From the NCBI GenBank assembly GCA_964195945.1, contig CAXMRC010000204.1, forward strand, positions 1 to 48,433: DNA of 48,433 nt, written 5' to 3'. Below the pieces are notes generated by a model. That model was given only the letters and a program-made list of their open reading frames with translations. It did no database searches and was not told where the DNA came from. Positions 17,042 through 25,279 of this stretch are shown piece by piece (position 1 is the first letter of the stretch; every line of letters begins with the position of its first letter). This DNA is from JAAETI01 sp964195945. Lineage in GTDB: Bacteria; Actinomycetota; Acidimicrobiia; Spongiisociales; UBA5794. A program made the position numbers and the translations under genes.

Positions 17042-18001
17042 CTAGAGAGATGGGTGCGGCCCTTCCGCTTCCAGCGTCACTGCTTCCACCGGGCTATCGG
17101 TGAATCCCTGGAAGGAAGGAGCTCGAACCCTGCCCGCTGCGGTCCACTGCTTGTACCGAACCATGGCGACGAGTTGCGGCCGCACCCATGTCGACCCCTG
17201 CGGAATATCGGGGTCGGTGTGAAACGGCGACTCCGTGACTGTCATCTCGCCCAAGGCTGCCCGGATCGCATTCAACGATGCGTCATCGAACCCAGAGCCG
17301 ACGGCCCCGATCCATTGCAGACCAGCTCCCGTCCATAACCCCAGAAGAAGCGAGCCGAATGTCGACGCCCGTGCCCCTATCCCTGCCGTGAAACCGCCGA
17401 CGACGGCACGGAGTTGCTTGAAGTGGCCAATCTTCCGCCAGTCGGGGGAACGCTTACCAACTTGGTATCGGCTACCCGACCGCTTTGCGACTATCCCTTC
17501 CAAGTCGTGGTGTACGACGAAGTCCCAGATCGCCTTGAAGTCTCCCTGGAACCGATCGCCCATCACTATTGGGACTGGTAGTTTCAGCTCGGCAAGTTGG
17601 GCGATCCGTTCTTCGATCGGAAGGCCAACGAGGCTCTCCCCGCGGTGTAACAGATCAAACACGACGTAGGTAATCGGTTCAGGATCCACGCTGCCACCGA
17701 CATGACCACGGCTCATCCGTCCTTGCAGCCGCTGAAACGAGGGATGACCGGCCTCGTCGAGCGCAACTATTTCTCCGTCAAGTACGGTGTCCGGCGGCAG
17801 ACGCACGTCTAGCAATTCGGGGTAGCGATCCGCCAGGTCGTTGCCGGCGCGGCTCCGTATCTGCACCCCCGATCCTGTCGTAGACAACAGACAGCGGATG
17901 CCGTCCCACTTAAGTTCGAACACCCATCCCGGGTCTGAGATCGGTGCGTCCCATGGTGTCGCCAGCATCGGCTGGTAGCCCCAAGGCGAAGCTGCCGTCA
18001 C
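17042..18001 (-). CDS. ligD: ATP-dependent DNA ligase (LigD ligase-domain type)
   Basis: A 319-aa ATP-dependent ligase made only of the nucleotidyltransferase and OB domains. The adenylated lysine lies in FELKWDGIRCLL near residue 32. Further motifs are VLDGEIVALDE near 75, YVVFDLLHRGE near 112, DLEGIVAKRSGSRY near 165 (motif IV) and WRKIGHFKQLRAVVGG near 190 (motif V). No polymerase or nuclease domain is fused, unlike mycobacterial LigD, so LigC is an alternative name. With Ku beside it, a role in end joining is likely. The GTG start overlaps the stop of the YqeY gene by one base, so the two are probably coupled. Confidence 0.9.
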   Translation of the reverse strand: MTAASPWGYQPMLATPWDAPISDPGWVFELKWDGIRCLLSTTGSGVQIRSRAGNDLADRYPELLDVRLPPDTVLDGEIVALDEAGHPSFQRLQGRMSRGHVGGSVDPEPITYVVFDLLHRGESLVGLPIEERIAQLAELKLPVPIVMGDRFQGDFKAIWDFVVHHDLEGIVAKRSGSRYQVGKRSPDWRKIGHFKQLRAVVGGFTAGIGARASTFGSLLLGLWTGAGLQWIGAVGSGFDDASLNAIRAALGEMTVTESPFHTDPDIPQGSTWVRPQLVAMVRYKQWTAAGRVRAPSFQGFTDSPVEAVTLEAEGPHPSL

Positions 18002-18459
18002 TAAGCAGACCCCAGCTCCTCACGAACCAAACGATTGACAAGACCACCATCGAGCTCGACACCCGTCTTCATGATGTGGCCCATGACTCGTCCCATCATC
18101 TTGGGGTCGTCGACGCCCAATTCCACAATGGCGGCACGAACTATTTCTCTGGTCTCGTCCTCATTAGGAAGATTGGGCGTCCAGCGCGACAGATAGTCGA
18201 CTTCGTAGGCAAGTTTGGCTGCATGATCTGCGCCCCGCTCACCGAGCGCCTCAAATTCCAGCCGTGCCTTTTCCATCTTCTTGACGTAAGACACGATCGT
18301 TGTTGTGTAGAGGTTGTCGTCGATGTCGCCCTTGAATCCTGGGGCGGACTTGGCTACTGCAATCTCGGTTTGAATCTGGCGAATAGCGTTGGTCCTGGCC
18401 TTGTCGCGGGCCTTCATCGCATCCTTCAGCTCAGCAGCGAGCTCTTCCTGAATACCCAT
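18001..18459 (-). CDS. YqeY / GatB-Yqey domain protein
   Basis: A 152-aa protein of the YqeY family, related to the tail domain of GatB, which contacts tRNA in the amidotransferase complex. The role of the free-standing form is not firmly known. Visible family features are the helical start MGIQEELAAELKDAMKARD, RTNAIRQIQTEIAVAK near residue 28, and the C-terminal GRVMGHIMKTG near 125. AGGAG 6 bp ahead of the ATG at 18459 fixes the start; the longer open frame has no family similarity. Confidence 0.9.
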   Translation of the reverse strand: MGIQEELAAELKDAMKARDKARTNAIRQIQTEIAVAKSAPGFKGDIDDNLYTTTIVSYVKKMEKARLEFEALGERGADHAAKLAYEVDYLSRWTPNLPNEDETREIVRAAIVELGVDDPKMMGRVMGHIMKTGVELDGGLVNRLVREELGSA

Positions 18460-18743
18460 CAACACTCCTGGTGACTGGTGCGGATCTAGCTGTGTCGGCC
18501 CCCCGCCGACATTTCCGAATCTATATGCGGGCGCAAGCCAAAACAGGCGATTCCCTGGTGTCGCCCGGCTACAGCACCACAACAGTAGCGGACACCATCC
18601 TCACGTCCCCTATCCACCTTCTGGGAATGGTCCCGGAATGGTCCCGAGGTACGGGGGCCGAAATACCCCTTGAATCTCGACGACCGACTGTCTTAGACTG
18701 CACATTCCAGGTCACATATATGTGCCCTTTTTATTCGAATGAC

Positions 18744-18778
18744 CCTTGTGAATGCGCTCACATTCACAAGGCGGAGGA
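18744..18778 (+). promoter_or_regulatory. 11-bp inverted repeat and ribosome site ahead of whiB
   Basis: CCTTGTGAATG (18744-18754) and CATTCACAAGG (18761-18771) are a perfect 11-bp inverted repeat with a 6-bp centre (CGCTCA). A purine-rich GCGGAGGAG (18771-18779) follows directly. As DNA it could be a dimeric-regulator operator. As RNA it would be a stable hairpin abutting the ribosome site of whiB. A T/A-rich stretch upstream (about 18726-18738) could belong to the promoter. Confidence 0.75.
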
Positions 18779-18790
18779 GAACAAAACAGA

Positions 18791-19078
18791 ATGTTAACCC
18801 TGACCGACTGGAGAGAACTCTCCGCCTGCAGAGACAGCGACCCGGAAGTTTTCTTCCCAATCGGCACAACCGGCCCAGCCGTTGGCCACATCGAGAAAGC
18901 TCGCGCTATTTGCGCCGCATGCTCGGTTAGCGAGGAGTGTCTGCAGTACGCCCTCGAAACGAATCAGGAATCCGGTGTGTGGGGCTCTTACCCCGAAGAG
19001 GACCGTCGTCGCCTCCGCAAGCGTTGGTTGGCCGACCGTCGACGCCGTCGCCAGGAAGCTGAGCGTCAAGCTTCGTAG
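18791..19078 (+). CDS. whiB: WhiB-family Fe-S transcription factor
   Basis: A 95-aa actinobacterial regulator that binds a [4Fe-4S] cluster and normally works with the primary sigma factor. The four cluster cysteines are present: one in ELSACRDSD, two in AICAACSVSEE and one in EECLQYA. The turn GVWGSYPEEDRRRLR has S where most members have a second G. A basic C-terminus (RKRWLADRRRRRQ) would bind DNA. The ATG at 18791 is chosen because MLTLTDWRELSACR matches the family; the AGGAG lies about 12 bp away, rather far. The upstream in-frame ATG at 18752 lies inside the inverted repeat and is unlikely. Confidence 0.93.
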   Translation: MLTLTDWRELSACRDSDPEVFFPIGTTGPAVGHIEKARAICAACSVSEECLQYALETNQESGVWGSYPEEDRRRLRKRWLADRRRRRQEAERQAS

Positions 19079-19090
19079 TCCGGGCTCGGT

Positions 19091-19318
19091 TTACAGTCCG
19101 AACCCGACCGATCGGTCATCGTTCGACTCAATCTCCACAAACGCAAGGCGTCCTCCCACGATCCCGTGGCGGTCGCCTTTGCTGTCTGTGATCCAAACAA
19201 TCGAACCGTCAGAGAGACCGGCTTCGAGGCTGGACACTGCAACATCGAGGTCTTCGACCTCGAGTTCGAGTTCGCGAGCCCCCTCGACGCCGATGCGCAT
19301 CATTCCACCATTGCTCAT
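19091..19318 (-). CDS. DUF3107 protein
   Basis: A 75-aa actinobacterial small protein of unknown function. The C-terminal half WITDSKGDRHGIVGGRLAFV followed by EIESNDDRSVGFG matches the DUF3107 pattern, with a conserved aspartate/lysine turn and the final VGFG. It is convergent with whiB (12-bp gap) and follows mrp by about 50 bp on the same strand. The family is nearly universal in actinobacteria, so it supports the taxonomic placement. Confidence 0.85.
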   Translation of the reverse strand: MSNGGMMRIGVEGARELELEVEDLDVAVSSLEAGLSDGSIVWITDSKGDRHGIVGGRLAFVEIESNDDRSVGFGL

Positions 19319-19366
19319 GCTGATCCTGTCCCTCGTGTTCGGAAAATCGTAGCGGCCCGGAGTGTT

Positions 19367-20470
19367 CTAGTTGATGACCAACTGGGGATGACTGCGCAGA
19401 CGGGGCTTACGCTTCATGATCTCATCGGCTATCGCGGCAAAGGCTGTGGCCGCCTCGCTATCCGGATCGGCGATAGCGATGGGCTGTCCGTCATCGGCTG
19501 CCGCTCTAACTTCGGGTACGAGCGGGATGCGACCAAGCAATGGGACATCAAGCTCTTCAGCGAGGGTTGCGCCCCCGCCCTCCCCAAAGATCGGGTAGCG
19601 CTTGCCGTCATCGCCCGTGAACCAAGCCATGTTTTCGACAACCCCGATTATTTCCTGGTTGACTTTGAGGGCCATCAAACCAGCGCGCTTGGCAACTCGT
19701 TGGGCGGTGATCTGAGGCGTCGTGACAATCAGCGCCTGTGCCATCGGCAGGAACTGCGAAATCGAGATTGAAATATCGCCGGTACCGGGGGGCATGTCGA
19801 TAAGAAGGTAATCGGGGTCATCCCAATGCACATCCGAAAGGAATTGCTCCAAAGCCTTATGCAGCATCGGACCCCGCCAGATCACTGCCTGGTCGTCGGG
19901 GACGAAGAAATCCATCGACATGGCCTTCACCCCATGGGCCTCCGGAGGAAATAGCACCTCGTCGATCACAGTCGGTGGCCGATCGATGCCCAGCATGCGG
20001 GGAATCGAAAACCCCCAGACATCCGCATCCATGACTCCGACTGTGTTGCCGGCAGCTGCCAAAGCAACTGCAAGGTTTGTTGTCACTGAGGATTTGCCAA
20101 CCCCACCCTTGCCAGAGGCAACCGCGATGATCCGGGTTTTGCTGCCTGGCCTGGCGATGGGAATCTCGATGTCTGTGTCCCCCCGCACGTCAGCGACGAG
20201 GTTCGCCCGCTCTTCATCGGTCATCGATGTGAACTCGACTACTACCTCGCCCACACCGTCAACAGTTTTGGCGGCAGCGGTGACATCCTCCGTCAGTTTG
20301 TCCTTCAGCGGACAACCGGGAATCGTTAGTGCTACGAGAACCCTGACCAGGCCATCGTCGGCAACGTCGATGTCGCGCAACATATTGAGTTCTTCCAAAG
20401 AGCGATGGATCTCGGGGTCCTCGACCCTACCGATCGCCGTGCGCAGAGCTGCGACATCGATCACTTGCAC
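19367..20470 (-). CDS. mrp: Mrp/ApbC-type P-loop ATPase for Fe-S clusters
   Basis: A 367-aa ATPase of the Mrp/NBP35 family, scaffold or carrier of Fe-S clusters. Residues 1-90 form a MIP18/DUF59 domain (ALTIPGCPLKDKL). The ATPase has the deviant Walker A SGKGGVGKSSVTTNLAVAL near 118, DADVWGFSIPRMLG near 145, and LLIDMPPGTGDISISI near 220. The CxxC pair that holds the bridging cluster in many homologues, expected in ENMAWFT..., is replaced by GDDG here. Cluster binding by the usual mode is therefore uncertain. It is divergent from a SufR-like regulator, which fits an Fe-S role. Confidence 0.92.
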   Translation of the reverse strand: MQVIDVAALRTAIGRVEDPEIHRSLEELNMLRDIDVADDGLVRVLVALTIPGCPLKDKLTEDVTAAAKTVDGVGEVVVEFTSMTDEERANLVADVRGDTDIEIPIARPGSKTRIIAVASGKGGVGKSSVTTNLAVALAAAGNTVGVMDADVWGFSIPRMLGIDRPPTVIDEVLFPPEAHGVKAMSMDFFVPDDQAVIWRGPMLHKALEQFLSDVHWDDPDYLLIDMPPGTGDISISISQFLPMAQALIVTTPQITAQRVAKRAGLMALKVNQEIIGVVENMAWFTGDDGKRYPIFGEGGGATLAEELDVPLLGRIPLVPEVRAAADDGQPIAIADPDSEAATAFAAIADEIMKRKPRLRSHPQLVIN

Positions 20471-20547
20471 CTTCTCCTATCCGCGTAGTAGATAGAAACT
20501 ATAGTGAGTCACAGAACCACCAAATCGGTCCGATTCGGGAGCTCTGA
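20471..20547. promoter_or_regulatory. Divergent promoter region of mrp and the SufR-like gene
   Basis: The 77-bp gap holds overlapping palindromes: ACTATAGT (20498-20505) and GTGAGTCAC (20504-20512). ACTATAGT reads as a TATAGT -10 element on both strands. The symmetry in a shared promoter is a natural site for autoregulation by the adjacent HTH protein. GGGAG about 7 bp before 20548 is the ribosome site of the regulator. Confidence 0.5.
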
Positions 20548-21243
20548 ATGGACGCAATACAACTGAATCAACAGATCGGCGACCTGGCCGCAACGCTCGG
20601 GGATGCAACCCGTCGCGGCATCTATATCACCGTCCGTGAATCGGTTGAATCGGTCACCGCAGGCCAGATCGCCGAACTATTCAATATCCACACCAATGTG
20701 GCGCGTCACCACCTCGATCGGCTCGTCACTGATGGATACCTCCAGGTCACACGCCGACACCGCTCTGAGCGACGCGGCCCTGGGGCGGGGAGACCAGCCA
20801 AGCACTACGAAACGACGGCTAAGGAAATCTCTTTGCAGTTTCCGGCGCGTCGCTATGACCTCCTTGCGGAGCTCCTCGCCAGAGTCATTGAAAGAATCGC
20901 CCCCGAATCTGCAGCTGACATCGCCGAAGAGATCGGCAGGGAGTACGGCAGAGAGCTCGCTGGAGAAGTCGGGCTTTCCAAAGATGCTGGCTTCGAGACC
21001 GCAATCAACGCGGTAGCGCGCGTCATGATGGGTGTGGGGTTCGACACCGAGGCAAATACCGAACAGCGTCAAATCGTGACCAGGTTCTGCCCATTTGGCG
21101 AGGCGGCTTCCAAGCACCCTGAAATAGTGTGCAAACTCGATCAGGGTATCGTGGCGGGCCTGTTGGAGAGCGCGAACGCACAAGGGGCGCCGGTGGTGAC
21201 ACCACACGTCGATGGTGAGGACGACTGCCTCATCGAGATTTGA
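20548..21243 (+). CDS. SufR-like winged-helix regulator with Fe-S cysteines
   Basis: A 231-aa regulator. Residues 8-75 form an ArsR/DeoR-like winged helix (LGDATRRGIYITVRE, AELFNIHTNVARHHLDRLVT) with a basic wing RRHRSERRGPGAGRPAKHYE. The C-terminal domain has three cysteines in FCPFGEAASKHPEIVCKLD and EDDCLIEI. This spacing occurs in SufR-type repressors of Fe-S assembly genes, where the cysteines ligate the cluster. Divergence from mrp supports control of Fe-S metabolism. No suf operon is in the window. The SufR label is by pattern only. Confidence 0.8.
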   Translation: MDAIQLNQQIGDLAATLGDATRRGIYITVRESVESVTAGQIAELFNIHTNVARHHLDRLVTDGYLQVTRRHRSERRGPGAGRPAKHYETTAKEISLQFPARRYDLLAELLARVIERIAPESAADIAEEIGREYGRELAGEVGLSKDAGFETAINAVARVMMGVGFDTEANTEQRQIVTRFCPFGEAASKHPEIVCKLDQGIVAGLLESANAQGAPVVTPHVDGEDDCLIEI

Positions 21244-21321
21244 TCACATTGCAGATCTCGCGGCGCTCAACAAACTGCCAGGTATGCCGATAGGCATTGG
21301 AAGCCTGAGACAAGGGGATTT

Positions 21322-23052
21322 GTGCGCGGGAGTTCAACTCTGCAACGCGGCCTATTGATCGCAACTGTCTCCGCTGCCGCATTAGGAATGCTGGCGGCTC
21401 TCTTTGGAGTTCCCGGAATCGCGATCATTGCTCTCAATGCGGTCGCCGTTGCCGCAGGTGTTGCGACCTGGCTGGTAAAGCCCGAAGGCGATAGAGAATC
21501 GGCCCTTATCGCCGAAGTATCACACGAGCTGCGCACTCCCCTGACCGGAATTCTCGGAACACTCGAATTGCTCACGGAGTCAACTATTCCCTTGGAAACC
21601 TCAGAGGTTGACGAACTGTTAATCGCAGCGCATAGCGAGGCCAACCATCTTCTCCACATCGTTGGCAATCTCCATGCACGCTCCCGGTTGGACCGCTCGA
21701 TCCTTGTCCCAGATGCGATGTCGACCAACGTACGAGGCATAGTCGAGAAAGCCGTTTCCCGCTCCCCCCAAGTTGCAAGACGTTGTTACCTGTCTCCCGG
21801 CGATAGGGCTGGTGCGGTGGCCGACCCCCAACTGGTCATGCAGATCGTTACGAACCTGATTCAGAACATTGAGAGATACGCACCCGACGGTGCGGTGCGA
21901 ATTCAGTTCGGGCAGGACCACGGGCTGATGACAGCATCGTTCAGCGATTCCGGTCCTGGCGTACCAACTTCCGAGGCACAGAGCATTTTCACCGAATCAG
22001 CCAGTAGCGAGGGTTTGGGTTTGGGCATGGCGCTCAGTCGCCAATTGGCCCGAGCAATGGGCGGCGACCTCACCATCGACGAACCGGGACAACCTGGTGC
22101 CACTTTCACGCTCCAATTGCCAGTCAGCGACGAGATCATGCCGCCTTCACAATCCGAAATCATCCCGGGTGACCGTGCCCAGGCGCACTCTCCCAGAGCC
22201 AGATTGCTCGTTGATCTGGCCGAAGCGCTGTCCGGCCAATCGCTCGATCTCGTCGTTGGGGGAATCCAAAAGCTGTACGCGGAGCTTTTGTCTGCAACGG
22301 GGGCACTGTTGTTTGTCCCTCGCCGCGACGGAAGTTTCTATTCGGCGGGAACCTACGAGCACGACCAGCGAATACCACTGGACGGTGCCCGCGACCTCGA
22401 ACAAGTCTTGACCACCGGTCGTTCGCAGAAGACCCTCGACATAGCAACCACCACGTGGGCTTCTGAACAAGGATTGGGCGGACGGGCCGCAATGCTGCTG
22501 CCAGTGCATGATGCCGACCGGGCAGTCGCGGTCCTCGCGGTTGGTTGGAAGGATGCCGATATGTTGCCGACGGGGTCCGCCGTCAATGTGGCAGAAGCGC
22601 TTGCGGAGCTGACTGCATCGGCGATCGCCAGGACCGCTCTCACCCGCGACGTTGCGTTTGAGCGTCGTCTCCGCGCCTCGGTCATGGACGAGCTCCCTAT
22701 CGCGGTATCGGTCTTCGCGGGGGATCCGCCCGAAGTCGTCGACTGGAACCGCAAGGAAAGACAACTACTCGGGATTGCGGACGACAGTCTGCGTCCACAT
22801 GAGCTTGCCGCGAGCCAGCACGAATTCAATGTCCGGTTCGCCGATGGCACACCGCTTACCGTTGAGAATGCGCCAGTTACGACTGCGATCCGAACCGGGA
22901 AAGCCACCGGACCTTTCATTCTCCTCGTTGAGCGTGCTGATGGCACTCAGGTCCACACTCGGACCTATTGCGCGCCGTTCTTCGACAACGACGGCAGCGT
23001 TGCTGGTGCTGTCGTGACTTCAGAAGCTCTCGACTTGAAAGTCTCGCTCTAG
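21322..23052 (+). CDS. Histidine kinase with C-terminal GAF and PAS domains
   Basis: A 576-aa kinase from a GTG start with AGGGGA before it. Two N-terminal membrane helices (about 9-50) are followed directly by the core: H-box AEVSHELRTPLTGILGT near residue 68, N-box VTNLIQNIERYAPDG near 180, G1 DSGPGVP near 213 and G2 GLGLGMALSRQLARAMGG near 235. After the core comes a GAF-like domain (about 295-445; ALLFVPRRDGSFYSAG) and a PAS-like domain (about 450-570; RRLRASVMDELPIAVSVFAG). Sensor domains behind the core are unusual, since most kinases have them in front. No response regulator is adjacent. Confidence 0.82.
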   Translation: MRGSSTLQRGLLIATVSAAALGMLAALFGVPGIAIIALNAVAVAAGVATWLVKPEGDRESALIAEVSHELRTPLTGILGTLELLTESTIPLETSEVDELLIAAHSEANHLLHIVGNLHARSRLDRSILVPDAMSTNVRGIVEKAVSRSPQVARRCYLSPGDRAGAVADPQLVMQIVTNLIQNIERYAPDGAVRIQFGQDHGLMTASFSDSGPGVPTSEAQSIFTESASSEGLGLGMALSRQLARAMGGDLTIDEPGQPGATFTLQLPVSDEIMPPSQSEIIPGDRAQAHSPRARLLVDLAEALSGQSLDLVVGGIQKLYAELLSATGALLFVPRRDGSFYSAGTYEHDQRIPLDGARDLEQVLTTGRSQKTLDIATTTWASEQGLGGRAAMLLPVHDADRAVAVLAVGWKDADMLPTGSAVNVAEALAELTASAIARTALTRDVAFERRLRASVMDELPIAVSVFAGDPPEVVDWNRKERQLLGIADDSLRPHELAASQHEFNVRFADGTPLTVENAPVTTAIRTGKATGPFILLVERADGTQVHTRTYCAPFFDNDGSVAGAVVTSEALDLKVSL

Positions 23053-23090
23053 GCGCCGTTTCCAACTGGTCCCATTGCGGCGCAGACACC

Positions 23091-23408
23091 GTGCTGCTTC
23101 GTGCGGGCTTCACCTTCAGCAACGCATCAGGGCCTCCGCGAGCGCTACGGGAAAGGGCCGATACATTCCTCTACGAGGCGGATTACGCCGAGCCAGACCC
23201 CGAATGCATCGACCTCTGGATCCACCGCGACCGCACTGAGGGAGGACGGATGGGAGTAAGCGTGGACGGCGACCGGCTCGAGAGGCTTGTGGCCGCATCC
23301 GGAGATCCGCACCTTGCCGCGCGGGTTTGCCGCACCGAGGACGCCAAAGGCGATGTCGATCCTTTGGTGGCAGCTTTTGCGCTCACCTTCCCTACCAAGA
23401 GCAACTGA
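23091..23408 (+). CDS. Hypothetical protein
   Basis: An open frame of about 105 codons from a GTG at 23091, containing DTFLYEADYAEPDPECIDLW and GRMGVSVDGDRLERLVAASG. Its acidic composition and the codon pattern look coding. I do not recognise a family. It follows the kinase by 38 bp and could be in its operon. No clear ribosome site precedes the GTG, so the start is a guess; the frame stays open into the kinase gene. Confidence 0.5.
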   Translation: MLLRAGFTFSNASGPPRALRERADTFLYEADYAEPDPECIDLWIHRDRTEGGRMGVSVDGDRLERLVAASGDPHLAARVCRTEDAKGDVDPLVAAFALTFPTKSN

Positions 23409-23434
23409 GAGGTCGGAAGCGCCGTTGCCCCGCT

Positions 23435-23455
23435 TTCAGCCTATTTGAGGCTGAA
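23435..23455. terminator. Bidirectional terminator-like hairpin
   Basis: TTCAGCCT (23435-23442) and AGGCTGAA (23448-23455) form a perfect 8-bp stem with a 5-nt loop between two convergent genes, overlapping the DUF4389 stop codon. No strong T-run is present. Confidence 0.5.
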
Positions 23456-24016
23456 CGGCGGGTATTGGTCGGTAACCAGCAGGGACACGTAAGCCTCTAC
23501 TCGAAGGCTCCATCGGGCAACCCCCACCAGGTAGTCGAATAGTCCCCGCGGGTAACGCCCGGTGAACAGAATCGCAAACCAGGCAATGACCCAAACAAAA
23601 ACCCCGATGACCGTCAGTGCGGCGAGCACGATGTAGTGAGGGATGGCGAGCAGCCACTTCACCAACGGCAGCCAACGATTGAGGTCTTGGTCAACGTCGG
23701 GGTAGTCGATCTCGAGGTGCACCGACTGCTCGTCAACGGTCGACGGATACTTGTCCATGAGCAGGAGAAGGTAGGCACCTACCCGCGCTCCAAAGCGCGT
23801 CAGTTCTAGAACGAAGTCGAACCACCAGCGTGGGTACCGCATCCGGAACACGATCATCAGGGCGGTTGCGATCCACAGCCCACCGCTGTTGAGCATGGAC
23901 AGAATGACACCGATCGGGATGATCCAGATCACTCGGAAGAATGTCGTGACTCGGTCAAGCGTTTCTGGGTAGTCGATGTCGAGTCGGGCTGCGTAGGAAT
24001 CGGGCGGTGTGACCAC
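23441..24016 (-). CDS. DUF4389 membrane protein (outside the repeat array)
   Basis: A 191-aa membrane protein built of two similar halves. Each half ends in an aromatic/proline motif: GAYLLLLMDKYPSTV near residue 90 and EAYVSLLVTDQYPPFSLK at the C-terminus. Each half carries two hydrophobic helices (VIWIIPIGVILSML; WLLAIPHYIVLAALTVIGVF). The pattern fits DUF4389, of unknown function. A clear paralogue lies inside the array at 34549-35130 with the same YPPFSL ending. The 315-bp gap upstream (24017-24331) carries no gene that I can see, only the degenerate repeat at 24235. Confidence 0.8.
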   Translation of the reverse strand: MVTPPDSYAARLDIDYPETLDRVTTFFRVIWIIPIGVILSMLNSGGLWIATALMIVFRMRYPRWWFDFVLELTRFGARVGAYLLLLMDKYPSTVDEQSVHLEIDYPDVDQDLNRWLPLVKWLLAIPHYIVLAALTVIGVFVWVIAWFAILFTGRYPRGLFDYLVGVARWSLRVEAYVSLLVTDQYPPFSLK

Positions 24017-24234
24017 GGTCTACCTCCTCATGTCGCTGCAATACAAAGTCTACCGGAGGGCTCGTTGGGTGACCACATCGGCGTTCGCCGGACGGTAGAA
24101 AGAATCGAATTTTCTTCTTGTGCGCCGCGATGGCGTGCAACGCCTGCGCTACGGGTGGAAGCCCACTCGGGGTCTGCGCATTCCTTGAGCGATCCAGCCA
24201 GACGACTAGGAATTCTTGGTCAGAAGCAAGTTGG

Positions 24235-24290
24235 GCGCCTTTGTTCGAACCTTCCCGCGATCGGGTTCACGATTGAGGTTGCTGCAAAGC
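24235..24290 (+). repeat. Array repeat, degenerate copy 0
   Basis: GCGCC (24235), CTTCCCG (24251) and GATTGAGGTTGC (24271) match the 78-bp array repeat at exactly the same spacing as intact copies (16 and 20 nt). The bases between them have diverged, and the left arm is absent. It marks an older left edge of the array. Confidence 0.65.
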
Positions 24291-24331
24291 GAAACCGACT
24301 CGTCTGAATTGCCGAGGGTGGAAGACTTCGG

Positions 24332-24943
24332 TCAAAGCGGCTTGACCATCCGGCAGGCACGGGTGCTGCGAACAAACAGGATCGACGGGGATTTGGCCTC
24401 GACTTCCATCCCGCGGCCCTCATAGAGCCGACGGACACCCGCGTTCCTCTCCGCAACATCGAGAACGATACGAGTACACCCCGCAGCACGGGCCCCGCCC
24501 TCGGAGTAATCGAGGAGCGTCGAACCGATACCGGCTCCTCGATACTGGTCGTCTACGGCGACGGCAAGGAGGTAGTAGTCGCCATCAGGGACGGATTTGA
24601 TGAACCTCTTCATGCCACGTCCAAGCATCGAGATAGCGGCCATTCGAACCATCCGGAATCCGGCAGCCCGGCGTAGCGGCTCCTCCGATGACTGCTCACG
24701 CTGCTGTGACGTGTAGCCCGACGCCATTCCAGCGATACGACCTGACCGTTCGGCGAACACGGCGGTCTCATAGGACAAATCGTGACCGGGACTCAGGTAT
24801 GCCTCCCCAATCACTCGGTCATAATCCCTGCCCAACAGCGCTCGAAAGGCACCGTCGGCTGCCACGTTGAGATACCGGGCAAACAACAATCCCTCATCGA
24901 TTGTGGGGAGAGCAGAGCGAACCGTCACCGAGTCAGAGGGCAT
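24332..24943 (-). CDS. GNAT-family N-acetyltransferase
   Basis: A 203-aa acetyltransferase. The acetyl-CoA loop is LAVAVDDQYRGAGIGSTLLDY near residue 128 (R/Q-x-x-G-x-G/A pattern), followed by LDVAERNAGVRRLYEGRGM near 160. The N-terminal half resembles the ARYLNVAADGAFRALLG start seen in some actinobacterial GNATs. The substrate is unknown. Its 3' end lies about 40 bp from degenerate repeat copy 0 and its 5' end about 250 bp from copy 1, so it is the first unit of the array. Confidence 0.85.
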   Translation of the reverse strand: MPSDSVTVRSALPTIDEGLLFARYLNVAADGAFRALLGRDYDRVIGEAYLSPGHDLSYETAVFAERSGRIAGMASGYTSQQREQSSEEPLRRAAGFRMVRMAAISMLGRGMKRFIKSVPDGDYYLLAVAVDDQYRGAGIGSTLLDYSEGGARAAGCTRIVLDVAERNAGVRRLYEGRGMEVEAKSPSILFVRSTRACRMVKPL

Positions 24944-25102
24944 GGAGCGATTCTACCTTCGAGAACTCTCCTCCTGATTTCGCGGGCATAGCCACCTCGT
25001 AACTGCGCAATGGTGCGCTCAAGCGCTGTTGACAACGGCACGGGCTTGATACTGTCGAAGTGCCGGCCTTGCGGGCCGTTCGCCCGGCATCAGTCTGGGC
25101 GA

Positions 25103-25160
25103 CTCATTCTGATCACCGGACGAATGTGATTCTGCCCGTCGGATCGGGAATCAGAATGAG
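25103..25160. repeat. 11-bp inverted repeat with inner hairpin
   Basis: CTCATTCTGAT (25103-25113) and ATCAGAATGAG (25150-25160) are perfect complements 36 bp apart. Inside, GATTC-TG-CCCG and CGGGAATC can also pair. The structure ends 37 bp before array repeat copy 1. Nothing else is evident between the GNAT start (24943) and copy 1. Confidence 0.7.
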
Positions 25161-25196
25161 CGCGTCGCTGCGAGAGCGGTCACGTCCCCAGACCCT

Positions 25197-25253
25197 CAGC
25201 ACCGCTGCCGCCATCTTCCCGACATATCCTTCCAGATCGTCGTTGCAATGTAG
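25197..25253 (+). repeat. Array repeat copy 1
   Basis: Core CAGCACCGCTGCCGCC then ATCTTCCCGAC and ATATCCTTCCAG, ending GTAG. The left arm GGGAAGA is missing (CCCCAGACCC instead). One change in the inner hairpin (CAGCA for CAGCG). Confidence 0.9.
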
Positions 25254-25279
25254 GCGTTGGTCTGCTCGGTATTGGCCGG

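Noticed and set aside
22968..23090. Start of the hypothetical protein at 22968 inside the kinase gene
   Set aside because: The residues encoded before 23091 are Arg/Cys-rich shadow of the kinase frame and do not look like protein.
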